From Mycobacterium celatum (lineage in GTDB: Bacteria > Actinomycetota > Actinomycetes > Mycobacteriales > Mycobacteriaceae), in the NCBI RefSeq assembly GCF_002101595.1, contig NZ_LQOM01000016.1, positions 124,001 to 188,000 on the forward strand: DNA of 64,000 nt, read 5' to 3'. Position 1 is the stretch's first letter. Each line of letters opens with the position of its first letter. The position numbers were made by a program, and so were the translations under genes. Below are positions 34,591 to 43,836 of the stretch, in pieces. The notes beneath the pieces are model-generated. The model was not told the DNA's origin, did no database searches, and worked only from the letters and a program-made list of their open reading frames with translations.

Positions 34591-35831
34591 TCTGTAAAGT
34601 CGGGCGCCCGCGGGCAGTCTTACCGCGTGCGGCTTGGGCGCTCATCGCGGCGAACGTGGTGGCCGCGCTTGGCTACGGAGTGGTGTCGCCGGTGCTGCCT
34701 GCCTATGCCCGCACGTTCGGGGTCAGCATCGGCGCGGTGACGTTTGCGATCACCGTGTTTTCGCTGACGCGGCTGTGCTTCGCGCCGCCAAGCGGGCTGC
34801 TGGTGCAAAGGCTGGGCGAGCATCGGGTCTACGTGGCCGGGCTGCTGATCGTCTCGGTGGCCACCGGAATGTGCGCGTTCGCCCAAAGCTATTGGCAGCT
34901 GCTGATTTTCCGGGCGATCGGCGGCATCGGGTCGACAATGTTCTACATCTCCGCGCTCGGCCTGATGATTCGGATCAGTCCCGTCGACGCTCGTGGACGG
35001 GTCGCCGGGCTGTTCGCCACTTCGTTTTTGATCGGCTCGGTGGGCGGACCGGTGCTGGGCAGTCTCACTGCGGGTCTTGGCCTGGCGGCACCATTTCTCA
35101 TCTATGGGGGAGCGGTGCTGGTGACCGCGCTGGCGGTGGCCTACAGCTTGCGGCGGTCGACGCTGTCCGCGCCCGTGGAACATGCGCGGTCGACGGTGAC
35201 GGTGGGCGCGGCGCTTCGGCACCGCGCGTATCGCGCTGCGCTGATGTCCAACTTCGCGACCGGCTGGTCGGTGTTCGGGCTGCGAATCGCGTTGGTGCCG
35301 CTGTTCATCTCGGATGTGTTATGCCGCGGCCCGCGGATGGCGGGTCTGGCGTTGGCGATCTTCGCGCTCGGCAACCTGATCGTCGTGCTGCCCAGCGGGC
35401 ATCTGTCCGACCGGATCGGCCGGCGCCACCTGCTGATCGGCGGACTCATCGCTTGCGGTGTGACCACCGTGTGGCTGGGCATGACAATGTCAGTGCCGGT
35501 CTTCCTGGTGGTGGCAGGCCTGGCCGGCGCGGCCTCCGGCGTGTTCGCCTCACCGCAGCAGGCCGCGATAGCCGACATCCTGGGCAGCACTGCGCGCGCG
35601 GGCACCGCAGTGGCGACGTTTCAGATGATGGCCGACTTCGGCGCCATCGTCGGCTCGCTGGCGGTCGGTCAGATCGCCGAACACCTGAGCTTCGGATGGG
35701 GTTTCGCAGTCAGCGGGATCATCCTGCTGGCCGCCGCGGTGGGCTGGATACTGGCGCCGGAAACCCGGATCATGGGCCAACCGGCGATGCCCGACGAATG
35801 GGAGGTGGGCACCACGGAAGAGCTGGCCTGA
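34587..35831 (+). CDS. Major facilitator superfamily transporter
   Basis: A 414-residue protein with about twelve hydrophobic helices. MFS loop motifs are visible: motif A-like [14 protein letters not shown] after helix 2 and [11 protein letters not shown] after helix 8. The first helix [20 protein letters not shown] is typical of drug:proton antiporters of the DHA1 type. The GTG at 34587 overlaps the pgm stop by 4 bp. Substrate unknown; multidrug efflux is a reasonable guess. Confidence 0.87.
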   Translation: MICKVGRPRAVLPRAAWALIAANVVAALGYGVVSPVLPAYARTFGVSIGAVTFAITVFSLTRLCFAPPSGLLVQRLGEHRVYVAGLLIVSVATGMCAFAQSYWQLLIFRAIGGIGSTMFYISALGLMIRISPVDARGRVAGLFATSFLIGSVGGPVLGSLTAGLGLAAPFLIYGGAVLVTALAVAYSLRRSTLSAPVEHARSTVTVGAALRHRAYRAALMSNFATGWSVFGLRIALVPLFISDVLCRGPRMAGLALAIFALGNLIVVLPSGHLSDRIGRRHLLIGGLIACGVTTVWLGMTMSVPVFLVVAGLAGAASGVFASPQQAAIADILGSTARAGTAVATFQMMADFGAIVGSLAVGQIAEHLSFGWGFAVSGIILLAAAVGWILAPETRIMGQPAMPDEWEVGTTEELA

Positions 35832-35859
35832 AAACCCGTTGCGGCACCATGGACTTGTG

Positions 35860-37101
35860 ATGACTGACGGACGGCCCCGCTCGGCGATCGTGGTGGGCGC
35901 CGGCATCGTGGGGTTGTCGACGGCGTGGTTTCTGCAAGAGCGCGGCGTGAACGTCACGGTGGTCGATCGCGTCGGCGTGGCTGCGGGCGCGTCGTGGGGC
36001 AACGCGGGCTATATCGCGCCTGCGCTGACCATTCCGCTCAACGAGCCGCACCTGCTGCGCTACGCGCTGCGTTCGCTGCTGAAACCCTCTGCGCCACTGC
36101 GTATTCGAATGAGCGCCGATCCTTCGCTCTGGCGTTTCCTGGTGCGCTTCGCGGCGAACTCCCGCAGTTCGGGGTGGACTCGGGCGGTGCGCGCCAATCT
36201 GGCGTTGAGTGCTGACTGCGTCGAGGCCTACGACGTGCTGGTGGCCAACGGTGTCGACGCGCCGCTCAACGAGGCGCCGGTCACTGCGCTGTTCCGAACT
36301 TCTCGTGACGCCGAAGAGCTACTGGAGGAGCTGCAGCGCTTTCAGGGCGCCGGCGGGCAATCCGCGTCGATCACCGAGTTGACGGGTGCCGCACTGCGCG
36401 AACAGGTTCCGCTGGCATCGGATGCGGCCGCCGTCGGCATCCAGGTCAACGGTCAGCGATTCCTCGACCCGGGCCGTTTCGTGCAGGCGCTGGGCCGCTC
36501 GGTCGTCGAACGCGGCGCGACGCTGCTCCCCGAGGAAATCACCGATGTGGTGGGCGGAGCCGACGGCGTCACCCTGCCACCCCGCAGCGGCTCGTGGTTG
36601 ACCGCCGACGTTGCCGTGATCGCGACGGGCGCCTGGTTGTCACGGCTGGTCGGGCGGTGGGTTCGGGTGCCGGTTCAGGCCGGCCGCGGCTATTCGTTCA
36701 CGGTGCCGGTGGACCGCCCGGTTCTCGGCCCGGTCCACCTCCCCGATGCACGGGTGGCGTGCACGCCGTTGAACGGCAAGCTGCGAGTCACCGGGACGAT
36801 GGAGTTGCGGGATCCCGACGCGCCGGTCTCTACCGCGCGGGTCGACGCCATCGCCGAGTCGGCACGCCCGTACTTCGACGGGGTCCGCTGGGAGGAACGC
36901 AGCGAGGAATGGGTTGGCCCGCGTCCGCTGACCCCGGACGGTCGTCCGCTGGTGGGCCAGGTGTCTGGCGGCGTCTTCGTCGCCGGCGGGCACGGCATGT
37001 GGGGAATGACACACGGCCCGGTGACCGGTCGACTGCTGGCCGAGCGGATCACCACCGGCAAGCAGCCCGCCGCGTTGCGCGAATTCGACCCGACACGCTA
37101 G
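35860..37101 (+). CDS. FAD-dependent D-amino-acid dehydrogenase-like oxidoreductase
   Basis: A 413-residue DAO-superfamily flavoprotein. The N-terminal FAD motif is AIVVGAGIVGLSTAWFLQERG, followed by AGASWGNAGYIAPA as in DadA. The C-terminal GGVFVAGGHGMWGMTHGP closes the FAD site. DadA-type enzymes oxidise D-amino acids and reduce quinone. ATG 35860 is used; GTG 35857 is one codon earlier. The gene follows the MFS gene by 28 bp in the same direction. Confidence 0.87.
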   Translation: MTDGRPRSAIVVGAGIVGLSTAWFLQERGVNVTVVDRVGVAAGASWGNAGYIAPALTIPLNEPHLLRYALRSLLKPSAPLRIRMSADPSLWRFLVRFAANSRSSGWTRAVRANLALSADCVEAYDVLVANGVDAPLNEAPVTALFRTSRDAEELLEELQRFQGAGGQSASITELTGAALREQVPLASDAAAVGIQVNGQRFLDPGRFVQALGRSVVERGATLLPEEITDVVGGADGVTLPPRSGSWLTADVAVIATGAWLSRLVGRWVRVPVQAGRGYSFTVPVDRPVLGPVHLPDARVACTPLNGKLRVTGTMELRDPDAPVSTARVDAIAESARPYFDGVRWEERSEEWVGPRPLTPDGRPLVGQVSGGVFVAGGHGMWGMTHGPVTGRLLAERITTGKQPAALREFDPTR

Positions 37102-37163
37102 GACGCCGATCAGCGGCTTTGAACGCAAGTTGCTGGTGGTGTAGCTTCGATGGGCAACTTCAT

Positions 37164-37236
37164 GGGGCTATGGCGCAGCTGGTAGCGCACCACACTGGCA
37201 GTGTGGGGGTCAGGGGTTCGAGTCCCCTTAGCTCCA
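37164..37236 (+). tRNA. tRNA-Ala (anticodon GGC)
   Basis: A 73-nt cloverleaf: acceptor GGGGCTA pairs with TAGCTCC, the D-arm is GCGCAGCTGGTAGCGC, and the anticodon stem CCACA/TGTGG holds loop CTGGCAG (anticodon GGC). The T-arm is AGGGGTTCGAGTCCCCT. The discriminator A is followed by CCC, so CCA is not encoded. Confidence 0.95.
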
Positions 37237-37276
37237 CCCATCGGAATTCCCCGGCCGGCTCGGCTGCGATCACTGC

Positions 37277-37582
37277 CTAGGATGCGACGGGCCGATTGTG
37301 CTCGGCGATGAACCGCTCCAGCTCGGCGACGGATACGACAGCAGTTTTTGGCGGTGTCGTTGCCTTTTCGATGACCCACTGCCGCATCAGCGTGGTCGCC
37401 GGGATCCCCAGGGTGGCCGCCTGTTCTCTTACCTTGTCGACCAACGACTGGGGCAGTCGGATCGATGTCGAAACCATGACCTCGTCTGTCGTGCGCAGAT
37501 CCAGTTCGGCGTTGGCGAATTCGCTGGTGACATCGGTGTTGTCGTAATACTCGCGAAGCTCGTTGAGGTCGTTGTTGTTCAT
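37277..37582 (-). CDS. CopG/BrnA-like ribbon-helix-helix antitoxin
   Basis: A 101-residue protein with an acidic N-terminal half and a C-terminal MVSTSIRLPQSLVDKVREQAATLGIPATTLMRQWVIEKA, the beta-strand/helix/helix pattern of RHH antitoxins. Such proteins neutralise a toxin with their acidic region and repress their own promoter with the RHH. Its partner immediately upstream is frameshifted, so the antitoxin may now be orphaned. It lies just past tRNA-Ala, a usual place for acquired modules. Confidence 0.82.
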   Translation of the reverse strand: MNNNDLNELREYYDNTDVTSEFANAELDLRTTDEVMVSTSIRLPQSLVDKVREQAATLGIPATTLMRQWVIEKATTPPKTAVVSVAELERFIAEHNRPVAS

Positions 37583-37854
37583 CGTTAGTGTCCCTCTCGT
37601 GGAACAGGCGCTTTTCGCTATTGGTCATGTCGCGGGCGGTGACGACGAAGTCGCGACCATCCGCGGCCTCGGATACGACAACTAGTAAGGTGCCGTCCTT
37701 CATCGCTGGTGCCCAGGACCAATGTCGTTCCGTGTCGTCCTGCGGTCCTCAACCTTGGTCGGCTGTAGAGCGCCTGCTCCACCTCCGCAGCCTGAATACC
37801 GTGGCAGGCGATGTGAGCCTCGGAGTCCTCGGTCCACATCACTTCACCAAACAC
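37583..37854 (-). pseudogene. BrnT-like toxin, frameshifted
   Basis: The conceptual product begins VFGEVMWTEDSEAHIACHGIQAAEVEQALYSRPRLRTAGRHGTTLVLGTSDEGR and should continue LLVVVSEAADGRDFVVTARDMTNSEKRLF. The second part is in another frame: one extra C at GGACGGC|ACC (plus-strand position about 37694) shifts the frame. The IHxxH-like start, acidic/basic pattern and ITARDMT ending are typical of BrnT/DUF4258-type RNase toxins. The end of the gene merges into the antitoxin start without a clear stop. Confidence 0.72.
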
Positions 37855-37959
37855 AGAGCCCAGCGTACTACGCGCGTAGCACGCGACCCAACCCTAAGGT
37901 TCGCTGACGACCATGCGCTGGCTACAGCGTCGGGCGTCACGAGCCGGCGGGTTGCTATG

Positions 37960-38099
37960 GTACGAGGTGCCGAATTTCGGTACAGAGACGCGAGGTTGAC
38001 CGCATGAGTGCGATGTTTGCGAGACGGGAGAAACCGTCGCGATAGTTTGCGTGCCATCCGGGTTACGCAGGCTAGCGCGCCTGTCTCCCGGAGGAGCTT
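37960..38099 (+). promoter_or_regulatory. Candidate structured leader of the small Cys-motif gene
   Basis: The bases before GTG 38100 form several stems: GAGACGG with CCGTC around a GAGAAA loop, AGGC with GCCT, and GGGAGA with TCTCCC. The last pairing lies next to the GGAGGAG ribosome-binding site, so alternative folds could hide or free it. This is read by eye only. Confidence 0.3.
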
Positions 38100-38435
38100 G
38101 TGTCACGTACCGACGCCCATGCCCCGTTCTGGGTGAAAATCGCCCGAGGCGATCTCCTCGCGAAGCCCGTCCACGCGCCTGGCCATGCTTTATGCGATCT
38201 GCCCGATCGACGTAACAACCGTCGAATCGCCGAATGTCGTTGGGAATTCCGCTTCACCGGCACCAACGTCTGTTCATGCTGGATGTGCCATGCGGGGCCT
38301 CAACATCGCGCTGAGCACCGCATCGCTCGCCACGGCGATCGCCGTGATCTGCATGCCGCGCTGAAAAGGTGGCGCGGTGGCGACGTTGACGCTTTTGACG
38401 CCGTGGCTCCCCCTGCGCGCTGTCACTATTGGTGA
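38100..38435 (+). CDS. Small conserved-looking protein with a CxCxxC motif
   Basis: A 111-residue basic protein beginning MSRTDAHAPFWVKIARGDLL, with a cysteine/aromatic segment ECRWEFRFTGTNVCSCWMCHAGPQHRAEHR. The cysteine cluster suggests a zinc or other metal site; the surrounding Arg/His-rich stretch could bind nucleic acid. A GGAGGAG ribosome-binding site lies just before GTG 38100. Actinobacteria and their phages carry short proteins of this look, but I cannot name the family. It sits in the short accessory stretch beside tRNA-Ala. Confidence 0.6.
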   Translation: MSRTDAHAPFWVKIARGDLLAKPVHAPGHALCDLPDRRNNRRIAECRWEFRFTGTNVCSCWMCHAGPQHRAEHRIARHGDRRDLHAALKRWRGGDVDAFDAVAPPARCHYW

Positions 38436-38480
38436 AGCGAGTGTTGCTGGCGTGCAACCACCTTCGGCGAGGCCGCGCGG

Positions 38481-38486
38481 TAAGAT
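38481..38486 (+). promoter_or_regulatory. -10 hexamer of the AraC gene (leaderless)
   Basis: TAAGAT lies 6 nt before GTG 38493. Confidence 0.45.
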
Positions 38487-38492
38487 CCGCCC

Positions 38493-38942
38493 GTGACTCC
38501 GCGAGCGGCCTCAGCCCAGCGCCTGCATGACCTCAAGCTGCTGCGCCGCGTCCGCGACCGAATCGACCGCGAATACGCGCGCCCGCTGAATGTCGAGGCG
38601 CTCGCACTTGGAGTGAACATGTCGGCCGGCCACCTCAGCCGTCAGTTCAAGCTCGCCTACGGCGAGTCGCCGTATTCCTATTTGATGACCCGTCGCATCG
38701 AGCGGGCGATGGCGCTGCTGCGTCGGGGTGATCTGAGCGTCACCGAGGTGTGTTTTGCAGTCGGCTGCTCCTCGCTGGGCACGTTCAGCACCCGTTTCGC
38801 CGAGCTGGTTGGCATGCCGCCCAGCGTTTATCGGCAACGGACAGCGGGGCTGAGCGAGGGTATGCCGTCGTGCATCGAAAAGCAGGTGACCAGACCGATC
38901 AGGAATCGAGAAGCCCCAATTACCGCGCTGCACCTAGCGTGA
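38493..38942 (+). CDS. AraC-family transcriptional regulator (DNA-binding domain only)
   Basis: A 149-residue protein that is nearly all AraC double helix-turn-helix: LNVEALALGVNMSAGHLSRQFKLAYGESPYSYLMTRRIERAMALLRRGDLSVTEVCFAVGCSSLGTFSTRF. There is no N-terminal sensor domain, so it either responds through partner proteins or acts constitutively. The next gene, a VOC-fold protein, starts 6 bp after its stop; AraC/glyoxalase pairs of this type recur in mycobacteria. Confidence 0.9.
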   Translation: MTPRAASAQRLHDLKLLRRVRDRIDREYARPLNVEALALGVNMSAGHLSRQFKLAYGESPYSYLMTRRIERAMALLRRGDLSVTEVCFAVGCSSLGTFSTRFAELVGMPPSVYRQRTAGLSEGMPSCIEKQVTRPIRNREAPITALHLA

Positions 38943-38947
38943 GCGCC

Positions 38948-39358
38948 ATGGACATCAGCATTCACTCGAGCTTCCTGCCGCACGACGACCCGGAAGAATC
39001 CCTGGCCTTCTATCGCGACGCCCTCGGCTTCGAGGTTCGCCTCGACGTCGGTGGCGGCACGATGCGCTGGATCACGCTCGGCCCGCCCAACCAGCCCGAC
39101 ACGTCCATCGTCTTGTACCCGCCGGCCGCCACCCCCGGCCTCACCGACCAAGAGCGCTGCGTCATCGCCGAGATGATGGCCAAGGGCAACTACGGCATGC
39201 TGCTGCTGGCCACCAAGGACCTCGATGGCGCCTTCGAGCAGCTGCAGGCCGGCAACGTCGAGATCGTGCAGGAGCCGACCGAGCAGCCGTACGGGGTGCG
39301 CGACTTCGCCCTCCGCGATCCCGCAGGCAACATGATCCGTGTTCAACAGCTGCGCTGA
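38948..39358 (+). CDS. VOC-superfamily (glyoxalase/dioxygenase fold) protein
   Basis: A 136-residue single-module VOC protein with FYRDALGFEVRLDVGGGTMRWITLGPP and the C-terminal FALRDPAGNMIRVQQ, where a Glu metal ligand is replaced by the RV context. Function could be lactoylglutathione-lyase-like, dioxygenase or antibiotic-binding; metal ligands are incomplete by eye. It is encoded 6 bp after the AraC gene and is probably its target and cotranscribed. Confidence 0.85.
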   Translation: MDISIHSSFLPHDDPEESLAFYRDALGFEVRLDVGGGTMRWITLGPPNQPDTSIVLYPPAATPGLTDQERCVIAEMMAKGNYGMLLLATKDLDGAFEQLQAGNVEIVQEPTEQPYGVRDFALRDPAGNMIRVQQLR

Positions 39359-39430
39359 CCCGATTCCCTTACACCCGACCGTCGCCAGTTAAAACAACGC
39401 GATGCTTGACCTGAACTATGGTTGAGGTCC

Positions 39431-39436
39431 TAGCGT
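39431..39436 (+). promoter_or_regulatory. -10 hexamer of the 39,443 gene (leaderless)
   Basis: TAGCGT lies 6 nt before ATG 39443. Confidence 0.45.
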
Positions 39437-39442
39437 CGACGC

Positions 39443-39922
39443 ATGAACACATTCACCCCGAGAGCGGCGGGCTGGCCCGAGCAGCTGGCCCCGATAGGCG
39501 CTGTTCGCTTCGCCCGTCGCTCCGCCCATTTCGATCAGACCGTCGGGTTCTACCACGACCTCGTCGGGCTGCCGTTGTGCGCGACGTTCAAGGACAGCTA
39601 CGGCAGCACCGGCGCGGTGTTCGGAATGCCCGGGTCCGCCGTCACCTTCGAAATCGTCGAAGCCACCGGGGACATCCCCGTCGACAGCCACGAGCAGCTG
39701 TGCCTGTACTTTCCCGACGCCGCGGCGCAACACCGAGCGACGGCCCGGCTGCGGGCGGCGGGAATGCAGCCGGTGGACTCGCACCCCTACTGGGCGGCGA
39801 CCGGGGCGGTCATCTACCGCGATCCCGATGACCGCGAGGTTGTGTTCGCGCCCTTCGTCTTTGGCGTCAACGAACCCGCCGCGGGCAGCGCCTTCGGCGA
39901 ACACTGGACCGCGTCGGCCTGA
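39443..39922 (+). CDS. VOC-superfamily protein
   Basis: A 159-residue VOC-fold protein with ARRSAHFDQTVGFYHDLVGLPLCATF at the N-terminus and AVIYRDPDDREVVFAPF at the C-terminus. The His of SAHFDQTV and the Glu of DREVVFA are plausible metal ligands. It is about 85 bp downstream of the AraC-linked VOC gene but has its own leaderless-type promoter and differs in sequence, so it is a separate unit. Substrate unknown. Confidence 0.85.
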   Translation: MNTFTPRAAGWPEQLAPIGAVRFARRSAHFDQTVGFYHDLVGLPLCATFKDSYGSTGAVFGMPGSAVTFEIVEATGDIPVDSHEQLCLYFPDAAAQHRATARLRAAGMQPVDSHPYWAATGAVIYRDPDDREVVFAPFVFGVNEPAAGSAFGEHWTASA

Positions 39923-39951
39923 TAAGCCCTCGGGTATGCGACATTGACACA

Positions 39952-40881
39952 GTGAAGGTCGCGATCCTCGACGACTACCAGAACGTCGCGCTGAGCATGG
40001 CCGACTGGTCGCAGGTGGCGGCGCACGCCGACATCACCGTCTTCACCGACCACGTCGCCGATCCCGACGCCGTCGTCGAACGGTTGGCGCCGTTCGACGT
40101 CGTATGCGTGATGCGGGAGCGAACCCCCTTGCCGCGCAGTATCATCGAGCGCCTTCCGCGGCTGAGGATGATCGCATCCACCGGGCCATTCAATGCAGCT
40201 ATCGACGTCGCGGCGGCCAAAGAACGCGGCATCCACGTGAGCACCACGGGCGGCTACATCGAGTCCACGGTCGAGTTGACCTGGGCGCTGATCCTGGCCG
40301 CGGCCCGCCGGATCGTCGACGAAACCCTCTCGGTGCGCGCCGGCGGCTGGCAGACGGCGGTCGGCCGCCAACTGGGCGGGGCGGTGCTAGGTGTGCTCGG
40401 GTTGGGCCGAATCGGGAGCCGGGTGGCGCGGGTCGGGGCGGCCTTCGGCATGGACGTCATCGCGTGGAGCACCAACCTGACCCCCGAGGCTGCCGCGCAG
40501 GCCGGGGCAACCTACGTCACCAAAGACGAGTTGTTCGGCCGCGCCGACGTGCTGACCATCCATCTGGTGCTCAGCGGGCGCAGCCGCGGGCTGGTCGGCG
40601 CCGCAGAGTTGGGCCTGATGAAGGCGACGGCGCTGCTAGTCAACACCTCGCGCGGCCCCATCGTCGACGAGGCGGCCCTGATCGACGCGTTGCGCTCCCA
40701 CCGGCTCCCGGGCGTCGGCCTCGACGTCTTCGACACCGAGCCGCTGCCGGCCGATCATCCACTGCGCTTTATGGACGGTGTTGTGGCCACCCCGCACATC
40801 GGCTACGTCGCCGACCGCGTCTACCGGACCTTCTACGGCGAGGCCGCCGCCGAGATCGGCCGCTGGCTCGACGCCGGCTGA
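39952..40881 (+). CDS. D-2-hydroxyacid dehydrogenase family protein
   Basis: A 309-residue NAD-dependent dehydrogenase. The Rossmann motif is VLGLGRIGSRVARVGAAFGMDV (near residues 147-168), followed by INTSRGPIVDEAAL-type VNTSRGPIVDEAALIDAL and the C-terminal TPHIGYVADRVY with the catalytic His. Relatives include phosphoglycerate and glyoxylate reductases; the substrate is not predictable. GTG 39952 is the start. Its last 246 bp lie antisense to the 3' end of the PAP2 reading frame. Confidence 0.9.
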   Translation: MKVAILDDYQNVALSMADWSQVAAHADITVFTDHVADPDAVVERLAPFDVVCVMRERTPLPRSIIERLPRLRMIASTGPFNAAIDVAAAKERGIHVSTTGGYIESTVELTWALILAAARRIVDETLSVRAGGWQTAVGRQLGGAVLGVLGLGRIGSRVARVGAAFGMDVIAWSTNLTPEAAAQAGATYVTKDELFGRADVLTIHLVLSGRSRGLVGAAELGLMKATALLVNTSRGPIVDEAALIDALRSHRLPGVGLDVFDTEPLPADHPLRFMDGVVATPHIGYVADRVYRTFYGEAAAEIGRWLDAG

Positions 40882-41928
40882 TCGCCGTCGCGACCACCAC
40901 GACTCGAGCCGGGCGACCACCAGCATCACGATCGCGGCAAGCGCCCATCCCAGCAGGATGTCGATGACGTAGTGCTCGGCCGAATACACCAACGTGAAGG
41001 CCATCACCAGCACGTAGCCGACCAGCAGCGGACGCCACCACGGCTTCACGCGCCGCCACAGGAACACCGCGACCATCGCCGACAATCCGGCGTGCAGCGA
41101 GGGGATGGCCGCCACCAGGTTCACGCTGGCCTGCCCGGAGTCCACCAGCGCGCCCGCCGACTGCAGGTGCAGGGTGCCCCACCCGCGGGTGGAGATCCGC
41201 TCCACAAAGGGATGGGCACCGGCCTGGTGGGTGTGCATCGCGCCCAGCAGCCCGCCGTCGGGAACCCCGGCGGGGCTGCGAAACATGCACGGCGGGTTGG
41301 ACGGGCCACCGGCGACGTCGTCGGCGGTACAGCGGGCGGCGGCCCACGGCGGCGCCGAGGGCAGCAGGACATAACCGATCAGCGACGCGAATGACAACGC
41401 GACGAACCGCCGGACGAACGCCGCCCAGTCGTCACGATTGCGCAGCCAGAGCACACCGGCGACCACGTACGGCAGCACGAAGAACGACATGTAGACACCG
41501 CTGATCACCACTTCCCACCAGGGCGGTTTCGGCATCTTGAGGTGTTCCTGCAACCACACCGTCGGCTCGGTGCCGAAGAACAGCCACCGGTCCGCCGCGG
41601 GCTGGAACTGCCACAGCGTGGGTGCGCCCACCAGGCCGGCCGCGCCCCGGCTGAGGTCGTACAGCAACAGGACAAGCGCAAACGGCAGCCAGTCCCGAAC
41701 GACGCCGAGTACCTGGCGGGGGCGGCCGATGCTTGCCGCGATCAGCCCGGTGGCGATGTAGAGCAGCAGCAGTTCGCGGTTGAAGGCCAGACCGGCGGTC
41801 AGTGTCCGATACACCACGACAAGGGCCCACACCATCACTGCCGCACGCCGGGCCAGGATCAGCCGCCGCTCGCGGGTGGTGGCGGTGTCGCACGGCGCGA
41901 CGTCCGACTGCGGTTCGCGGGTGAACAC
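40636..41928 (-). CDS. PAP2-superfamily membrane phosphatase/phosphotransferase
   Basis: A multi-pass membrane protein of the Aur1/IPC-synthase-like PAP2 group. Hydrophobic helices run from about residue 28 to 345. The catalytic motifs are IPSLHAGLSAM (near residue 275) and YSAEHYVIDILLGWALA (near 318), giving the His/His/Asp triad. After residue 345 the frame continues as low-complexity, charged sequence for 85 codons to TAG at 40636. That tail is antisense to the hydroxyacid dehydrogenase and is probably not conserved, so the true protein may have lost its stop. GTG 41928 is the start. Role likely in envelope lipid remodelling. Confidence 0.83.
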   Translation of the reverse strand: MFTREPQSDVAPCDTATTRERRLILARRAAVMVWALVVVYRTLTAGLAFNRELLLLYIATGLIAASIGRPRQVLGVVRDWLPFALVLLLYDLSRGAAGLVGAPTLWQFQPAADRWLFFGTEPTVWLQEHLKMPKPPWWEVVISGVYMSFFVLPYVVAGVLWLRNRDDWAAFVRRFVALSFASLIGYVLLPSAPPWAAARCTADDVAGGPSNPPCMFRSPAGVPDGGLLGAMHTHQAGAHPFVERISTRGWGTLHLQSAGALVDSGQASVNLVAAIPSLHAGLSAMVAVFLWRRVKPWWRPLLVGYVLVMAFTLVYSAEHYVIDILLGWALAAIVMLVVARLESWWSRRRSAGVEPAADLGGGLAVEGPVDAVGDVADVRGGHNTVHKAQWMIGRQRLGVEDVEADAREPVGAQRVDQGRLVDDGAARGVD

Positions 41929-42132
41929 CTGGACCTTTCGATCGGGTCGTTACTGAAACCAGGGCAATCTTGGCTGCGTCCGGTCGTCCTGCATAAGGGC
42001 ATTCTGCTAGGAATCGACGACCAAGCCCGTTATTTGGGCCCGGCACAGTGTCGACCGGTCTCCGATCACACCGGTCCAGACTTTCTACCTGATGAGCCGG
42101 ACCTGTGCGCCGGCTGTGAAAACGCGCCCGCG

Positions 42133-43674
42133 TCAGCGACTTTGGTCGTAGAGGGCGCGCACCGTGTCGATGGTGTCGGCGTCGGCGGGGCCCTTGTCGT
42201 CGCGGTAGCGCAGCACCCGGGCGAAGCGCAGGGCAAGCCCACCGGGATAGCGCGACGAGCGTTGCAGCCCGTCGAACGCTATCTCGACCACCTGTTCGGG
42301 CCGCACTTGCACCACGTAACCATCGGTGGTGCCCACGGCCAGTTCCCGGAATCGCGCGGTCTGCCAGTCCAGCATGGCGTCGGTCATGCCCTTGAACGTC
42401 TTCCCCAGCATCACAAAGCCGCCGGTCGCCGGATCACGGGCACCCAGGTGGATGTTCGAGAGCTTGCCGCTGCGGCGCCCAGACCCCCACTCGACGGCCA
42501 GGACCACCAGGTCGAGGGTGTGCACGGGTTTGACCTTGAGCCAGCCGGCCCCGCGGCGCCCGGCCTCGTACGGCGCCGACGGCGACTTGGCCATCACGCC
42601 TTCATGCCCGGCGGCCAGCGTCGCGTCCAGGAAGTCGGCCGCTGCCGCCGGGTCGGCGGTGATCAACCGATCGACCCGGTTTTCCGCAGGCGCGATGTCG
42701 TCGAGGACAGCGATGCGCTCGGTGGTCGGCGCGTCGAGCAGGTCGACACCGTCGCGGTGCAACACGTCGAAGTAGAACACCGACAACTCGTGCGCCGCGC
42801 GAGCCGCCGCCACGTCGACCGAGCGGCCGAACCTCGACCCGGTCACCTGAAAGGGCTGAGGTCGGTTGTCGGGCCGCAGGGCGATGGCCTCCGCGTCGGC
42901 GATCAGTTCGGTGACCGGCAGCGCCAGCGTCGCCTCGACCACCTCGGGCAGCCGGGCCGTGACATCGTCGAGGCTACGGGTGTAGACGGTCACCTGGTTG
43001 CCGGCCCGGTGGATCTGCACCCGCGCGCCATCCAGCTTTGCCTCGAAAACCGCTGTGCCGCCGAGTCTTTCAAGCGCATTGGCGACACTGGCCGCGGTCT
43101 GCGCCAGCATCGGGCCGACCGGTCGGCCAACTGTCAGTGTGAAGGCATCCAGCGCCGCCGCGCCGCCGGTCAGGGCTGCGGCGGCCACGGCGGGCAGATC
43201 TCCGCCGAGCATCGCCGCGCGCCGAACAACGGCGGCCGGAAGCTGTGCGGCCTGGGCGACGGCGTCGGCCATCACGCCGGCCAGCGCGCCCTGGCGCAGC
43301 TCGCCCGTCAGCAACCTGCGAAGAAAGGTCTGCTCGGTGTCGGTGGCGGCAGCGAAGAGCCCCGAGACCAGGGCAGCCCGACGGGCCTGCGATCCCGGTC
43401 CTGAAGTCGCGCGTATCACCGAGAAGGCGCTGTCGACGTCTACGACAGTCAGCCTTGGCTGTGCGGCGGCGGCGGGTAACGAGCGCAAGCCGGCCCAGCC
43501 GACACCGATTTGGCGTTGCGGCAATTCTCCGGAAAGCCATGAGACGACGATGGTGACCAGTTGGGGTTCGGTCTTGAGGCGGCTCAGCAGATCGGCGATC
43601 CGCCCGATCTTGCCGCGCCGCGCCGAGGCGCCGCCCACCTCAGCCGAGGTGCTGGCGACGTCGATGAGGAGCAC
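42133..43674 (-). CDS. ligB: ATP-dependent DNA ligase LigB
   Basis: A 513-residue ligase. The N-terminal DNA-binding domain covers roughly residues 1-190. The nucleotidyltransferase domain starts with motif [13 protein letters not shown] (nucleophile Lys213), followed by [32 protein letters not shown] (motif IV) and WLKVKP (motif V), and ends with an OB domain. Mycobacterial LigB (Rv3062) is a dispensable ATP-dependent ligase used beside NAD-dependent LigA. GTG 43674 is used as start. It is upstream of the PAP2 gene on the same strand. Confidence 0.95.
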   Translation of the reverse strand: MLLIDVASTSAEVGGASARRGKIGRIADLLSRLKTEPQLVTIVVSWLSGELPQRQIGVGWAGLRSLPAAAAQPRLTVVDVDSAFSVIRATSGPGSQARRAALVSGLFAAATDTEQTFLRRLLTGELRQGALAGVMADAVAQAAQLPAAVVRRAAMLGGDLPAVAAAALTGGAAALDAFTLTVGRPVGPMLAQTAASVANALERLGGTAVFEAKLDGARVQIHRAGNQVTVYTRSLDDVTARLPEVVEATLALPVTELIADAEAIALRPDNRPQPFQVTGSRFGRSVDVAAARAAHELSVFYFDVLHRDGVDLLDAPTTERIAVLDDIAPAENRVDRLITADPAAAADFLDATLAAGHEGVMAKSPSAPYEAGRRGAGWLKVKPVHTLDLVVLAVEWGSGRRSGKLSNIHLGARDPATGGFVMLGKTFKGMTDAMLDWQTARFRELAVGTTDGYVVQVRPEQVVEIAFDGLQRSSRYPGGLALRFARVLRYRDDKGPADADTIDTVRALYDQSR

Positions 43675-43836
43675 AGTTCAGCTTCGCACGCACCGCCGAC
43701 AGGGGCTTCTTGCAGCAGGCGTATGGTCAAAAGCAGGCCGCATCGTGATTAATTGGCGATTACTGCGCGACCTAATTTCTTTCGGCCGGTTCGCGTCAGC
43801 GTGTGCCGGCCGGCCCCGAACTTGAAGGAAATGCCC

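Noticed and set aside
41542..43404. 620-codon plus-strand open frame opposite PAP2 and ligB
   Set aside because: It spans two real minus-strand genes with strong motifs and has no domain of its own.
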